Assembly: GCF_900187185.1 (NCBI RefSeq)
Contig: NZ_LT906465.1
Coordinates: 1,922,001 to 1,986,000 of the forward strand
Source: Chryseobacterium taklimakanense
GTDB lineage: Bacteria > Bacteroidota > Bacteroidia > Flavobacteriales > Weeksellaceae
Direction: 5' to 3'
Length of the DNA stretch: 64,000 nt
Below, in pieces: positions 48,602 to 58,916 of the stretch (position 1 is its first letter; each line of letters opens with the position of its first letter). Both the position numbers and the translations under genes were made by a program. A model generated the notes under the pieces. It did no database searches and was not told the origin of the DNA. It saw nothing but the letters and a program-made list of their open reading frames with translations.

Positions 48602-49576
48602 TCAGTCTTTTAAAAATATTCGGTCAACAAATTTACTATCAAGCTGATAATAAACTATTTCATAATTCTTAATTTTTTTATCCAGGAACTTCATTACCTC
48701 TTTTAGCTGATTTTCAGATATTTCCTCAACCTTTATCCTGAAACCTTTGTTAAGGAAATTTCCAAAATAGAAGCCGTCTTTCCGAATTTCAATTTCATTT
48801 TCAGTAATTTTTTTAAATTCCGGGCGTTCCAGATCCTTTTTTGAAAGCGCATTAATCAGTTTATGCTTTCCGGCATGGTTGGTCACAATTCCCCACGAAT
48901 AAATGGGTAACGCCACAGCGATATTATTTACTTGATAGCTTTCCAGTTTTGAAAGATAGTTTTTAAGCAGCGGAACATCCAGAATTGAATTTTTGTCAGA
49001 ATTTTCCAACGGTGAAGAGGTGGAGTAACACATCAGGTAAACTTTTGAAACCGGCGGCACGCCCATCACTTTTCGGTCGCGCACTTGGTGAAGCCGCAGC
49101 GTGGAAGTTATTTCTTTTCCCGAAGTTTTCTTTAGTTCATTCAAGAATCTAAAATAATCATCGCGCGTTCCTGCGGTCCAGTCGCAGTCGATCTGGATTT
49201 CGTTGCTGGTTTTTAATTGATAATCGGATTTCTTTTTCTCAATTAGATCTGAAATGCTTTTAGCGAGAAAAGTAATTTCTTCCGGTTTGATATTCAAAAA
49301 TGTGCGGTTGGTAATGAAAATCACCGGAACAGTCTGTTTGGCGGTTTTGAAAGTGTTGTCCTTGGTGATCACCGCTACCGGCTGAAACTTTGCGCCAACT
49401 TTATCCACATCAAAAAAGCGGACATATATATAAGGTGTCGCAGCTTTTTCTAAAGCCCTGTTTTCTATTGCGTTTAGGGCGAGTTTGGTTTTCCAGTAGT
49501 AGAAAGTGTAGGGATGGTTTTCTTCCTTGCAGGAGAAAAGAATGGAAAGAGAAAGAAGGAGAAAAATTTTTTTCAT
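48602..49576 (-). CDS. Hypothetical lipoprotein with glycoside-hydrolase-like (TIM-barrel) features
   Basis: 324 aa. Lipobox LLSLSILFSC (Cys16). The body has alternating strands and helices with NEIQIDCDWTAGTRDDYFRFL, STLRLHQVRDR, VYLMCYST and NNIAVALPIYSWGIV, spaced like the strand ends of a TIM barrel. The acidic IDCDW strand is in the place of a catalytic or substrate-binding residue. I cannot name the family with certainty (a DUF3142-like relation is possible). Last gene of the insert; transcribed away from rplC. Confidence 0.65.
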   Translation of the reverse strand: MKKIFLLLSLSILFSCKEENHPYTFYYWKTKLALNAIENRALEKAATPYIYVRFFDVDKVGAKFQPVAVITKDNTFKTAKQTVPVIFITNRTFLNIKPEEITFLAKSISDLIEKKKSDYQLKTSNEIQIDCDWTAGTRDDYFRFLNELKKTSGKEITSTLRLHQVRDRKVMGVPPVSKVYLMCYSTSSPLENSDKNSILDVPLLKNYLSKLESYQVNNIAVALPIYSWGIVTNHAGKHKLINALSKKDLERPEFKKITENEIEIRKDGFYFGNFLNKGFRIKVEEISENQLKEVMKFLDKKIKNYEIVYYQLDSKFVDRIFLKD

Positions 49577-49636
49577 CGGTTAAATTTATAAAAATTCCGT
49601 AAGCCTTTAAAAATCAAAATATTTTCTAAACATTAT

Positions 49637-49666
49637 TTGCCAGTTCAGAAATTATTCCTAAATTTG
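49637..49666 (+). promoter_or_regulatory. Promoter of the rplC (S10/spc/alpha) operon
   Basis: TTG (49637-49639), 19-nt spacer, TAAATTTG (49659-49666). A leader of about 90 nt precedes the rplC ATG. The leader could hold an autoregulatory L4-type site, but I see no clear one. Confidence 0.82.
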
Positions 49667-49762
49667 CACACTCATTTTAGGGGCGAAGTGTGCCTAACTG
49701 TGATGTAGAAATCACTTCAAAACCAAGATGAAACAAGTGTAACAATAACTATATATTAAATA

Positions 49763-50386
49763 ATGTCAGGTATTATTGGTAAAAAAATCGGTATGACCTC
49801 TCTGTTTGACGAAAACGGGAAGAATATTCCTTGTACAGTTATTCAGGCTGGTCCATGCTCGGTTTTACAGGTCAGAACCGTAGAAAACGATGGCTATGTA
49901 GGCTTTCAGTTGGGTTTCGATGACAAGAGTGAGAAGAACGTTGGTAAAGCGTTAGCCGGCCACTTCAAGAAGGCTGGTTCTGCTCCTAAAGCTAAATTGG
50001 TTGAATTCCACCACGGATTTGATCATTTGAAAGTAGGGGATGAAGTAAAAGTTGACCTTTTCTCTGAAGGAGAATATGTTGACGTAACAGGAACATCTAA
50101 AGGTAAAGGTTTCCAGGGTGTTGTAAAAAGACACAACTTTGGAGGTGTAATGCAGCAGACCCACGGTCAGCACAACAGATTAAGAGCTCCGGGTTCAATC
50201 GGTGCGGGATCTGACCCTTCAAGGGTTTTCAAAGGTCTTCGTATGGCCGGCAGAATGGGCGGTAAGCAGGTAACTGTGCAGAACCTTCAGGTGTTAAAGG
50301 TAGATGAAGAACAAAATCTTTTAGTAGTAAAAGGTGCTGTTCCGGGAGCTAAAAATTCATATGTAATTGTAAGAAGATGGAACTAG
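49763..50386 (+). CDS. rplC: 50S ribosomal protein L3
   Basis: 207 aa: [31 protein letters not shown] and the [40 protein letters not shown] block with the Gln methylation region. First gene after its own promoter; overlaps rplD by 10 bp. Confidence 0.98.
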   Translation: MSGIIGKKIGMTSLFDENGKNIPCTVIQAGPCSVLQVRTVENDGYVGFQLGFDDKSEKNVGKALAGHFKKAGSAPKAKLVEFHHGFDHLKVGDEVKVDLFSEGEYVDVTGTSKGKGFQGVVKRHNFGGVMQQTHGQHNRLRAPGSIGAGSDPSRVFKGLRMAGRMGGKQVTVQNLQVLKVDEEQNLLVVKGAVPGAKNSYVIVRRWN

Positions 50387-51006
50387 TAGTATTAAACAAC
50401 ACAGGAAAAGAAACCGGAAGAAAAGTTACTTTCGATGACTCAGTTTTCGGAATCGAGCCAAACCAACACGCGGTTTACCTAGAAGTGAAACAGTACCTGG
50501 CTGCACAGAGACAGGGAACTCATAAATCAAAAGAAAGAAGCGAAATCACCGCTTCTACCAAGAAACTTAAGAAGCAAAAAGGTTCTGGTTCTGCAAGATA
50601 CGGGGATATCAAGTCTCCGGTATTCAAAGGCGGGGGTAGAGTATTCGGTCCTAAGCCAAGAGACTACAGATTCAAGCTTAACAAAGCGCTTAAGAGATTA
50701 GCCAAAAAATCTGTGCTTTCTCAAAAAATGAGAGACAACAGCATCAGAGTATTAGAAGATATGAGCCTGAACGCGCCTAAAACAAAAGATTTCATCAGCG
50801 TATTGAACGCATTGGAACTGAACGGCAAAAAATCATTGTTCATCCTTCCGGAAGCTAATAAGAATGTATATTTATCTTCAAGAAACTTGCCTAAGACAAG
50901 AGTGTTGAACTACAACGAGATCAGCTCATACGATCTAGTAAACGCTGGTGAGATTGTTTTCTTCGAAGGTGCAGTAGAAAAATTCCAGGAAAATCTAAAG
51001 AAATAA
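50377..51006 (+). CDS. rplD: 50S ribosomal protein L4
   Basis: 209 aa with the exit-tunnel loop [44 protein letters not shown]. In enterobacteria L4 represses the S10 operon; no such site is evident here. Start overlaps the rplC end by 10 bp. Confidence 0.98.
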   Translation: MELVVLNNTGKETGRKVTFDDSVFGIEPNQHAVYLEVKQYLAAQRQGTHKSKERSEITASTKKLKKQKGSGSARYGDIKSPVFKGGGRVFGPKPRDYRFKLNKALKRLAKKSVLSQKMRDNSIRVLEDMSLNAPKTKDFISVLNALELNGKKSLFILPEANKNVYLSSRNLPKTRVLNYNEISSYDLVNAGEIVFFEGAVEKFQENLKK

Positions 51007-51009
51007 ATC

Positions 51010-51297
51010 ATGTCAGTTATTATTAAACCAGTAATTTCAGAAAAAGCCAACTACCTTACGGATCTCCGCGGTGCTTATTCTTTCTTGGTAGATACCAAAG
51101 CGAATAAAATCCAGATCAAGAACGCGGTAGAAGAAGCTTACGGTGTTAAAGTAGCAGACGTTAGAACCATGATTTATGCGCCTAAGGTTTCTGCGAAGTA
51201 TACTAAAAAAGGACTTCAGGTTGGTAAGACCAACAAACTGAAAAAAGCAGTGATTACCCTTGCAGAAGGAGAAGTAATCGACATCTTTTCAGTATAA
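51010..51297 (+). CDS. rplW: 50S ribosomal protein L23
   Basis: 95 aa: VIIKPVISEKANYLTDLRGAYSFLVDTKANKIQIKNAVEEAYGVKV, then basic loop and KKAVITLAEGEVIDIF. Docking site for trigger factor and SRP at the tunnel exit. Confidence 0.97.
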   Translation: MSVIIKPVISEKANYLTDLRGAYSFLVDTKANKIQIKNAVEEAYGVKVADVRTMIYAPKVSAKYTKKGLQVGKTNKLKKAVITLAEGEVIDIFSV

Positions 51298-51331
51298 TTC
51301 AACTTGAAACGTTGAATATTGAACTTTGAAC
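51298..51331 (+). repeat. Degenerate 7-bp repeat between rplW and rplB
   Basis: TTGAA recurs at 51304, 51312, 51319 and 51326 (steps 8, 7, 7), preceded by a TTCAA in opposite sense at 51298. Fills the 57-bp spacer. Confidence 0.6.
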
Positions 51332-51354
51332 AAATAATAATATAAACAATAGTA

Positions 51355-52176
<822 letters not shown>

Positions 52177-52178
52177 TT

Positions 52179-52457
52179 ATGGCAAGATCACTTAAAAAAG
52201 GACCATTCATTCATCATACTTTAGATAAGAAGGTTCAGGCAAATGTAGAGTCTGGTAAAAAGACAGTAATTAAAACTTGGTCCAGAGCATCAATGATCTC
52301 TCCGGACTTCGTAGGACAAACCATCGCAGTACACAACGGGAAATCTTTTATCCCTGTATACGTTACAGAAAACATGGTAGGTCACAAGTTAGGCGAATTT
52401 TCTCCGACAAGATCTTTCAGAGGTCACGGTGGTAACAAAAATAAAGGAAGCAGATAA
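52179..52457 (+). CDS. rpsS: 30S ribosomal protein S19
   Basis: 92 aa: [40 protein letters not shown] and [18 protein letters not shown]. Two bp after rplB. Confidence 0.98.
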   Translation: MARSLKKGPFIHHTLDKKVQANVESGKKTVIKTWSRASMISPDFVGQTIAVHNGKSFIPVYVTENMVGHKLGEFSPTRSFRGHGGNKNKGSR

Positions 52458-52462
52458 TCATT

Positions 52463-52861
52463 ATGGGATCAAGAAAACAGGATAGCGCAATCGCCAGAAA
52501 AGAAGCAAACAGAGACGTGGTAAAAGCCCGTCTGAACGACTGCCCTTCTTCTCCTAGAAAAATGAGGCTTGTTGCTGACATCATCAGAGGAGAAAACGTA
52601 GATAAGGCGCTTTACATTCTTAAATATTCTAAGAAAGAAGCTTCAAACAAATTAGAGAAGCTCCTTCTTTCCGCTATGGCAAACTGGCAGGCGAAAAACG
52701 AAGGTGCGGATATCGAAGAAGCAAACCTTATCGTAAAAGAAATATATGTAGACAGTGCAAGACAATTGAAGAGACTGAGACCAGCACCACAGGGTAGAGG
52801 TTACAGAATCAGAAAAAGGTCAAACCACGTTACACTAATCCTAGGTAATAAAGAAAATTAA
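52463..52861 (+). CDS. rplV: 50S ribosomal protein L22
   Basis: 132 aa. [28 protein letters not shown] and the tunnel hairpin [22 protein letters not shown]. Slightly longer N-terminus than E. coli L22, as usual in this phylum. Confidence 0.98.
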   Translation: MGSRKQDSAIARKEANRDVVKARLNDCPSSPRKMRLVADIIRGENVDKALYILKYSKKEASNKLEKLLLSAMANWQAKNEGADIEEANLIVKEIYVDSARQLKRLRPAPQGRGYRIRKRSNHVTLILGNKEN

Positions 52862-52869
52862 TTCAAGGT

Positions 52870-53616
52870 ATGGGACAGAAGACAAATCCAATTGGTAACA
52901 GATTAGGTATCATCAGAGGATGGGATTCTAACTGGTTTGGCGGAAACGATTATGGAGACAGAATCGCGGAAGACTACAAAATCAGAAGATACCTTGAAGC
53001 TAGATTATCTAAAGGCGGAGTTTCCAGAATTTTTATCGAAAGAACTCTGAAGTTAGTAACCGTAACCATCACTACTGCAAGACCGGGACTGATCATCGGT
53101 AAAGGCGGACAGGAAGTTGATAAATTAAAAGAAGAGTTGAAGAAACTTACCGGTAAGGATGTTCAGATCAACATTTTCGAAATCAAGAGACCTGAGCTTG
53201 ATGCAGTTTTAGTAGCAGACAGCATTGCAAAACAGATTGAAAACAGAATCTCTTACAGAAGAGCTGTAAAGATGGCAATGGCTTCTACAATGAGAATGGG
53301 CGCTGAAGGTATCAAAGTAATGGTATCCGGACGTTTGAACGGGGCAGAGATGGCAAGAAGCGAATCTTTCAAAGAAGGAAGAATTCCATTGTCCACCTTC
53401 AGAGCAGATATCGATTACCACATCGGTGAAGCTTTAACACAGTATGGTAAACTTGGTGTGAAAGTTTGGATTATGAAAGGTGAAGTTTACGGTAAAAGAG
53501 AACTTACACCACTTGTAGGCCAGCAGCAGAAAAAATCTCAGGGCGGAAGAAGCGAGAGAGGAGAGAGAGCTGAAAGAGGCGAAAGAAGACCAAGAAGAAA
53601 CAATAACAATAATTAA
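52870..53616 (+). CDS. rpsC: 30S ribosomal protein S3
   Basis: 248 aa: [25 protein letters not shown]-domain [18 protein letters not shown] and C-terminal [16 protein letters not shown]. Ends in a low-complexity Arg/Glu/Gly then Asn tail typical of Bacteroidota. Confidence 0.98.
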   Translation: MGQKTNPIGNRLGIIRGWDSNWFGGNDYGDRIAEDYKIRRYLEARLSKGGVSRIFIERTLKLVTVTITTARPGLIIGKGGQEVDKLKEELKKLTGKDVQINIFEIKRPELDAVLVADSIAKQIENRISYRRAVKMAMASTMRMGAEGIKVMVSGRLNGAEMARSESFKEGRIPLSTFRADIDYHIGEALTQYGKLGVKVWIMKGEVYGKRELTPLVGQQQKKSQGGRSERGERAERGERRPRRNNNNN

Positions 53617-53618
53617 TC

Positions 53619-53713
53619 AGAAGTTAGAAACGAGAAATTAGAAATTAGAACTTCCGTTACAAGAACTGATTTAAAATTATCTAACATCTAACATCTAACA
53701 TCTAACATCTAAA
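53619..53713 (+). repeat. Inverted heptamer element between rpsC and rplP
   Basis: Left arm 53619-53653: five 7-bp units of the form AGAANNT (AGAAGTT, AGAAACG, AGAAATT, AGAAATT, AGAACTT). Spacer 25 bp. Right arm 53679-53713: ATCTAAC four times plus ATCTAAA, roughly complementary to the left units. Occupies nearly the whole 102-bp spacer. Confidence 0.85.
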
Positions 53714-53718
53714 AGATT

Positions 53719-54144
53719 ATGTTACAACCAAAAAGAACCAAATTCCGTCGTGTTCACAAGATGAAGATGAAAGGAAATGCGCAGAGGGGAGCACAACTTG
53801 CGTATGGAACTTTCGGCATCAAAGCAATTGACGGAGCGTGGATCACCGCAAGACAGATCGAAGCTGCACGTATCGCCGCTACGAGATATATGAAAAGAGA
53901 AGGTCAGCTGTGGATCAAAATCTTCCCGGATAAGCCAATTACCAAAAAACCAGCCGAAGTAAGGATGGGTAAAGGTAAAGGTGCCGTGGAATACTGGGTA
54001 GCTGTAGTAAAACCAGGTAAAATTATGTTCGAAGTAGGCGGAGTGCCTTACGAAGTAGCAAAAGAAGCTCTAAGGCTTGCTGCACAGAAATTACCGGTAG
54101 TGACCAAATTTGTAGTGGCTAACGATTTTGTAAAACCTGAATAA
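53719..54144 (+). CDS. rplP: 50S ribosomal protein L16
   Basis: 141 aa: [36 protein letters not shown] and [33 protein letters not shown]. Conserved Arg near the E. coli R81 site lies in this block. Confidence 0.98.
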   Translation: MLQPKRTKFRRVHKMKMKGNAQRGAQLAYGTFGIKAIDGAWITARQIEAARIAATRYMKREGQLWIKIFPDKPITKKPAEVRMGKGKGAVEYWVAVVKPGKIMFEVGGVPYEVAKEALRLAAQKLPVVTKFVVANDFVKPE

Positions 54145-54155
54145 TCTTTGATACA

Positions 54156-54341
54156 ATGAAAAACGCAGACATCAAAAATTTAAGCGCAGGCGATCTACAG
54201 AACAAACTTGCTGAACTGAAGGCTGAATACACGAAACTGAAATTAGCCCACAAGATCAGCCCTGTAGAAAACCCAATTCAGATCAGAGATTTGAGGAAGA
54301 CAATCGCAAGACTAAATACAGAGTTAACTAACAAACAATAA
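54156..54341 (+). CDS. rpmC: 50S ribosomal protein L29
   Basis: 61 aa, two-helix protein ([45 protein letters not shown]). Between rplP and rpsQ. Confidence 0.95.
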   Translation: MKNADIKNLSAGDLQNKLAELKAEYTKLKLAHKISPVENPIQIRDLRKTIARLNTELTNKQ

Positions 54342-54352
54342 TTTCATTTACA

Positions 54353-54607
54353 ATGGAAAGAAATTTAAGAAAAGAAAGAATCGGAGTTGTTTCCAGCAAC
54401 AAAATGGAAAAAACTATTGTTGTTAGTGAAACAATGAGAATGAAACACCCGATGTACGGTAAATTCGTATTGAAGACGAAAAAATATACCGCACACGATG
54501 AGAACAACGAGTGCAGCGAAGGCGATACAGTCCTGATCCAGGAAACCAGACCTTTGAGCAAAAATAAGAGATGGAGATTAGTAAGAATCATTGAAAAAGC
54601 TAAGTAA
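54353..54607 (+). CDS. rpsQ: 30S ribosomal protein S17
   Basis: 84 aa OB-fold: [59 protein letters not shown]. Overlaps rplN by one base (TAATG). Confidence 0.97.
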   Translation: MERNLRKERIGVVSSNKMEKTIVVSETMRMKHPMYGKFVLKTKKYTAHDENNECSEGDTVLIQETRPLSKNKRWRLVRIIEKAK

Positions 54608-54975
54608 TGTTACAGACCGAATCAAGATTAAAAGTTGCTGATAATACTGGTGCTAAAGAAGTATTGGTAATCAGAGTTCTGGGAGGTACCAGAAGAAGAT
54701 ATGCTTCAGTTGGTGATAAAATCGTAGTGACTATCAAGGATTCTACACCATCAGGAAACGCAAAGAAAGGACAGGTATCCAAAGCCGTAGTAGTAAGAAC
54801 TAAAAAAGCAGTAAGAAGAAAAGATGGTTCATACATCAAGTTCGACGACAATGCTTGCGTTCTTCTTAATGCAGCAGGCGAAATGAGAGGTACCCGTGTA
54901 TTCGGACCGGTTGCAAGAGAATTGAGAGACAAGGAATATATGAAAGTAATTTCATTGGCTCCGGAAGTACTTTAA
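54607..54975 (+). CDS. rplN: 50S ribosomal protein L14
   Basis: 122 aa: [36 protein letters not shown] and [32 protein letters not shown]. Confidence 0.98.
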   Translation: MLQTESRLKVADNTGAKEVLVIRVLGGTRRRYASVGDKIVVTIKDSTPSGNAKKGQVSKAVVVRTKKAVRRKDGSYIKFDDNACVLLNAAGEMRGTRVFGPVARELRDKEYMKVISLAPEVL

Positions 54976-54995
54976 TTTTTAAAAATTTTAAGACA

Positions 54996-55316
54996 ATGAC
55001 AAAAGTTAAAATTAAAAGAGGAGATAACGTAATCGTTACTACCGGAAAAAATAAAGGTACCAAAGGCGAAGTTCTTGAAGTAATCAAAAAAGAAGGAAAA
55101 GACCCTAGAGTAATCGTTGCAGGTGTAAACGTAGTGAAAAAACACGTGAAGCCTTCAGCCTCAAACCCACAGGGTGGTATCGTAGAAAAAGAGGCTTCTA
55201 TCCATATTTCCAACGTGTCCCTTATGGATGCAGAAGGTAAAGCTACAAAAGTAGGTTACAAGATGGAAGGTGACAAAAAAGTAAGAGTTGCTAAAACAAC
55301 CGGTAAAAACCTTTAA
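54996..55316 (+). CDS. rplX: 50S ribosomal protein L24
   Basis: 106 aa with a KOW motif (IKRGDNVIVTTGKNKGTKGEVLEVIKKEG) and GIVEKEASIHISNVSL. Confidence 0.97.
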   Translation: MTKVKIKRGDNVIVTTGKNKGTKGEVLEVIKKEGKDPRVIVAGVNVVKKHVKPSASNPQGGIVEKEASIHISNVSLMDAEGKATKVGYKMEGDKKVRVAKTTGKNL

Positions 55317-55328
55317 TTGTAAAAGACA

Positions 55329-55880
55329 ATGGAATTTATAGCAAGACCTAAAAAAATATACAAAGAGAAAATTGTTCCTGCAATGATGGAAGAATTTGGG
55401 TACAAATCTGTAATGCAGGTACCTAAATTAGAGAAAATCGTTGTGTCTCAAGGTTTGGGAGCTGCTACAGCCGACAAGAAAATTGTAGACTACGCAGTGG
55501 AAGAATTAACAGCAATTACCGGCCAGAAAGCAGTAGGTACTTTATCTAAAAAAGACGAAGCAGCCTTCAAACTTAGAAAAGGTATGCCGGTAGGCGCCAG
55601 AGTAACCCTAAGAGCAGACAGAATGTATGAGTTCTTAGACAGGCTTACTTCATCAGCACTTCCGCGAATCAGAGATTTCTCTGGGATCAAGGCAGAAGGA
55701 TTCGATGGTAGAGGAAACTACAACCTTGGTATTACCGAGCAAATTATTTTCCCTGAAATCGTGATCGACAAAGTGAAGAAAATCCAGGGTATGGATATCA
55801 CTTTCGTAACTTCAGCTAAAACTGATAAAGAAGCTAAAGCATTATTAACTCACTTCGGTTTACCATTTAAAAAGAATTAA
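55329..55880 (+). CDS. rplE: 50S ribosomal protein L5
   Basis: 183 aa: [44 protein letters not shown] and the 5S rRNA contact [34 protein letters not shown]. Confidence 0.98.
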   Translation: MEFIARPKKIYKEKIVPAMMEEFGYKSVMQVPKLEKIVVSQGLGAATADKKIVDYAVEELTAITGQKAVGTLSKKDEAAFKLRKGMPVGARVTLRADRMYEFLDRLTSSALPRIRDFSGIKAEGFDGRGNYNLGITEQIIFPEIVIDKVKKIQGMDITFVTSAKTDKEAKALLTHFGLPFKKN

Positions 55881-55882
55881 GA

Positions 55883-56152
55883 ATGGCTAAAGAATCAATG
55901 AAAGCGCGTGAGCGCAAAAGAGAAGCAATGGTTGCTAAATACGCAGAGAAAAGAAAAGCTTTGAAAGAAGCCGGAGATTACGAAGCCCTGCAAAAGCTGC
56001 CTAAAAACGCTTCACCTGTAAGACTGCACAACAGATGCAAGCTTACAGGAAGACCAAGAGGATATATGAGAACCTTCGGTATTTCCAGAGTAACGTTCCG
56101 TGAAATGGCAAACGCAGGCCTTATCCCTGGAGTTAAAAAAGCAAGTTGGTAA
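55883..56152 (+). CDS. rpsN: 30S ribosomal protein S14 (zinc-independent form)
   Basis: 89 aa: [26 protein letters not shown] and [38 protein letters not shown]. The four-Cys zinc motif of short S14 is absent. Confidence 0.97.
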   Translation: MAKESMKARERKREAMVAKYAEKRKALKEAGDYEALQKLPKNASPVRLHNRCKLTGRPRGYMRTFGISRVTFREMANAGLIPGVKKASW

Positions 56153-56189
56153 TAATTATTAACTAATCTGGACAGAAAAGTTGAAGATA

Positions 56190-56253
56190 AAAGAATCCAG
56201 AACCGAGAGCCAAGATTTTCGTCTTGATTCTCGTGTCTCGGATCCCGGCTCTC
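56190..56253 (+). repeat. Inverted heptamer element between rpsN and rpsH
   Basis: Left units AGAATCC, AGAACCG, AGAGCCA, AGATTTT (56192-56219). Right arm has TCT/TCC at 56222, 56229, 56236, 56243 and 56250 (7-bp steps). The arms meet at a CAAGA-TTTTCG-TCTTG hairpin and the stem extends outward with mismatches. Lies in a 141-bp spacer. Confidence 0.75.
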
Positions 56254-56293
56254 AAAACTATCTGTCATCAACCAATAACAACAAAAAAGAAAA

Positions 56294-56692
56294 ATGGTAA
56301 CAGATCCAATTTCAGATTTCCTGACAAGAGTAAGGAACGCACAAAGCGCAGGCCACAAAGTGGTGGAAATTCCTGCATCGAAAATCAAAAAGGAGATTAC
56401 GAAAATTCTATTTGACCAGGGTTACATTACAAACTATAAGTTTGAAGACAACGCTGTGCAAGGGAACATCAAAATCGCTTTGAAGTATGACAAACTAACC
56501 GGTAAGCCTGCCATCAAATCAATCCAGAGAGCTTCAAGACCTGGTTTGAGATACTACGCAGGTTCTGCAGAACTCCCAAGAGTACTGAACGGTTTAGGTA
56601 TCGCTATTATCTCTACATCCAAAGGTGTGATGACAGGTAAGCAGGCGAAAAATGAAAATGTTGGCGGTGAAGTAATCTGCTATGTTTATTAA
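56294..56692 (+). CDS. rpsH: 30S ribosomal protein S8
   Basis: 132 aa: TDPISDFLTRVRNAQSAGHKVVEIPASKIKKEI and STSKGVMTGKQAKNENVGGEVICYVY, the canonical S8 C-terminus. Confidence 0.98.
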   Translation: MVTDPISDFLTRVRNAQSAGHKVVEIPASKIKKEITKILFDQGYITNYKFEDNAVQGNIKIALKYDKLTGKPAIKSIQRASRPGLRYYAGSAELPRVLNGLGIAIISTSKGVMTGKQAKNENVGGEVICYVY

Positions 56693-56710
56693 TTTTTTAA
56701 AATAAGGAAA

Positions 56711-57256
56711 ATGTCAAGAATTGGTAAAGCAATTATAACAGTTCCGGCAGGAGTTACCATTACCGAAAACAACGGGGTAGTAACTGTAAAAGGACCAAAG
56801 GGTGAACTTACCCAAACCCTTACTGAAGGAATTACGCTGGAGCAGAAAGATGGCGAACTTACAGTAAACCGTCCCTCTGACTCTAAGCAGCATAAAGCGC
56901 TTCACGGATTGTACAGAGCGCTGATCAACAACATGGTTGTTGGTACATCCGAAGGCTTCGAAAACAAGCTTGAACTTGTAGGGGTAGGTTACAGAGCATC
57001 ACACTCAGGACAGAAACTTGAGTTGGCTCTAGGTTTCTCCCACGGTATCTTACTGGAACTTCCAGCTGAAGTAAAAGTAGATACATTGACTGAAAAAGGT
57101 AAAAACCCAATTATTACTCTGTCTTCACACGACAAGCAACTTCTTGGAATGGTGACTGCGAAAATCAGATCATTCAGAAAACCAGAACCATACAAAGGTA
57201 AAGGTGTGAGATTCGTTGGTGAAAATGTGAGACGTAAAGCTGGTAAATCTGCTTAA
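56711..57256 (+). CDS. rplF: 50S ribosomal protein L6
   Basis: 181 aa: [17 protein letters not shown], then [22 protein letters not shown] and [30 protein letters not shown]. Confidence 0.98.
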   Translation: MSRIGKAIITVPAGVTITENNGVVTVKGPKGELTQTLTEGITLEQKDGELTVNRPSDSKQHKALHGLYRALINNMVVGTSEGFENKLELVGVGYRASHSGQKLELALGFSHGILLELPAEVKVDTLTEKGKNPIITLSSHDKQLLGMVTAKIRSFRKPEPYKGKGVRFVGENVRRKAGKSA

Positions 57257-57270
57257 TAAATTTTAAGAAA

Positions 57271-57618
57271 ATGGCACTGAATAAATTAGAAAAAAGAAAC
57301 AGAATCAAAAGAAGAGTTAGAGGGAAAATCTCCGGCTCTGCTGAATTGCCAAGATTATCTGTCTATAAGAGTAATAAGGAAATTTACGCACAGTTGATCG
57401 ACGATAAAGAAGGTAAAACCCTTGCATCAGCTTCTTCAAGAGCTTTGAATGCAACAGGAAGTAAAGTGGATATCTCTGTTGAAGTGGGTAAGGCAATCGC
57501 TGAAAAAGCTAAAGCTGCAGGTATTGAAAATGTAGTGTTCGACAGAAACGGTTTCGTATACCACGGCAGAGTAAAAGCTCTTGCTGACGGTGCGAGAGAA
57601 GGCGGTTTGAAATTTTAA
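57271..57618 (+). CDS. rplR: 50S ribosomal protein L18
   Basis: 115 aa: [36 protein letters not shown] and [28 protein letters not shown]. Binds 5S rRNA. Confidence 0.98.
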   Translation: MALNKLEKRNRIKRRVRGKISGSAELPRLSVYKSNKEIYAQLIDDKEGKTLASASSRALNATGSKVDISVEVGKAIAEKAKAAGIENVVFDRNGFVYHGRVKALADGAREGGLKF

Positions 57619-57619
57619 A

Positions 57620-57710
57620 TTATAGATTTTAAATTATAAATGATTAACGACATTATAAATTGAAGAAGAAGAATTAATCTAAAATCTAAAATTTATAATC
57701 TAAAATTAAA
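57620..57710 (+). repeat. Inverted heptamer element between rplR and rpsE
   Basis: Left arm units TTATAGA, TTTTAAA, TTATAAA, TGATTAA (57620-57647); spacer 28 bp; right arm AATCTAA, AATCTAA, AATTTAT, AATCTAA, AATTAAA (57676-57710). Fills a 97-bp spacer. Confidence 0.75.
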
Positions 57711-57715
57711 AATAT

Positions 57716-58240
57716 ATGTTAGGACTAGATAATATCGAAAAAGTAAAACCGGGAGGATTAGAACTTAAAGATCGTCTCGTAGCTGTAAACAGAGTAACCA
57801 AAGTAACCAAAGGGGGCCGTGCTTTCGGATTTTCAGCAATCGTAGTGGTTGGTGACGAGGCTGGCGTGATCGGTTACGGACTTGGTAAATCTAAAGAAGT
57901 TGCAACTGCTATCTCCAAGGCGGTAGAAGATGCAAAGAAAAATTTAGTTAGAGTTCCAATTACTAAAGACGGAACTATTTACCACGAAACTTCTGCAAGA
58001 TTTGGTGGTGCTGATGTATTCATGAGACCAGCATCTCACGGTACCGGAGTTATCGCAGGTAACACCGTACGTATCGTTGTAGAATCTGCAGGTATCAAAG
58101 ATATTCTTACAAAATCTAAAGGATCTTCAAACCCACATAACATGGTGAAAGCTACTTTCAAAGCGTTATTGGATATCAGAACTCCTGAGGAAATTGCAAG
58201 AATGAGAGGTGTATCACTAGACAAAGTTTTTAAACACTAA
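57716..58240 (+). CDS. rpsE: 30S ribosomal protein S5
   Basis: 174 aa: [46 protein letters not shown] and [45 protein letters not shown]. Confidence 0.98.
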   Translation: MLGLDNIEKVKPGGLELKDRLVAVNRVTKVTKGGRAFGFSAIVVVGDEAGVIGYGLGKSKEVATAISKAVEDAKKNLVRVPITKDGTIYHETSARFGGADVFMRPASHGTGVIAGNTVRIVVESAGIKDILTKSKGSSNPHNMVKATFKALLDIRTPEEIARMRGVSLDKVFKH

Positions 58241-58257
58241 AATAAGTTTCAGGACAA

Positions 58258-58437
58258 ATGGCAACAATTAAAGTAAAACAGGTAAGAAGTGCTATTGGGA
58301 GAACTAAAACCCAGAAGAAAACTCTTGAAGCTTTAGGTTTAAAGAAATTGCACCAAGTAGTAGAGCACGAAGCTACTCCCGCTGTGTTGGGAATGGTAGC
58401 AGCAGTAAGACACTTAGTAGAAGTTCAGGAAAACTAA
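58258..58437 (+). CDS. rpmD: 50S ribosomal protein L30
   Basis: 59 aa: ATIKVKQVRSAIGRTKTQKKTLEALGLKKLHQVVEHEATPAVLGMV. Lies in the 212-bp gap between rpsE and rplO, in the order expected for the spc operon. Confidence 0.97.
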   Translation: MATIKVKQVRSAIGRTKTQKKTLEALGLKKLHQVVEHEATPAVLGMVAAVRHLVEVQEN

Positions 58438-58452
58438 TTAAATTTAAAAAAA

Positions 58453-58902
58453 ATGAAGTTAAACAATATACAGCCAGCTGTAGGTTCTACTCACAATTCC
58501 AAGAGAATTGGAAGAGGACAGGGAAGCGGTAAAGGCGGTACTTCCACAAAAGGGCACAAAGGTCAGAAATCCAGATCCGGTTACTCTCAGAAAATCGGTT
58601 TCGAGGGTGGACAGATGCCTTTACAAAGAAGATTGCCTAAATTCGGTTTCAACAACATCAACAGAAAAGAATTTAGAGGAATCAATTTAGATACCATCCA
58701 AAACCTAATCGATACCAAAGGAATTTCAGGTGACATCACTAAAGAAGTTTTGGTAGAAAACGGTTTGGCATCTAAAAACGATATCGTGAAAATTATGGGT
58801 AGAGGCGAATTGAAATCTGGTGTTTCAATCACTGCTGATAAATTCACGAAATCTGCAGAGGAACTTATTTCTAAAGCAGGAGGTAAAGCAATTACTCTTT
58901 AA
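58453..58902 (+). CDS. rplO: 50S ribosomal protein L15
   Basis: 149 aa: RIGRGQGSGKGGTSTKGHKGQKSRSGYSQKIGFEGGQMPLQRRLPKFGF and a C-terminal KFTKSAEELISKAGGKAITL. Confidence 0.98.
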   Translation: MKLNNIQPAVGSTHNSKRIGRGQGSGKGGTSTKGHKGQKSRSGYSQKIGFEGGQMPLQRRLPKFGFNNINRKEFRGINLDTIQNLIDTKGISGDITKEVLVENGLASKNDIVKIMGRGELKSGVSITADKFTKSAEELISKAGGKAITL

Positions 58903-58916
58903 TCTTTATTGACGAA

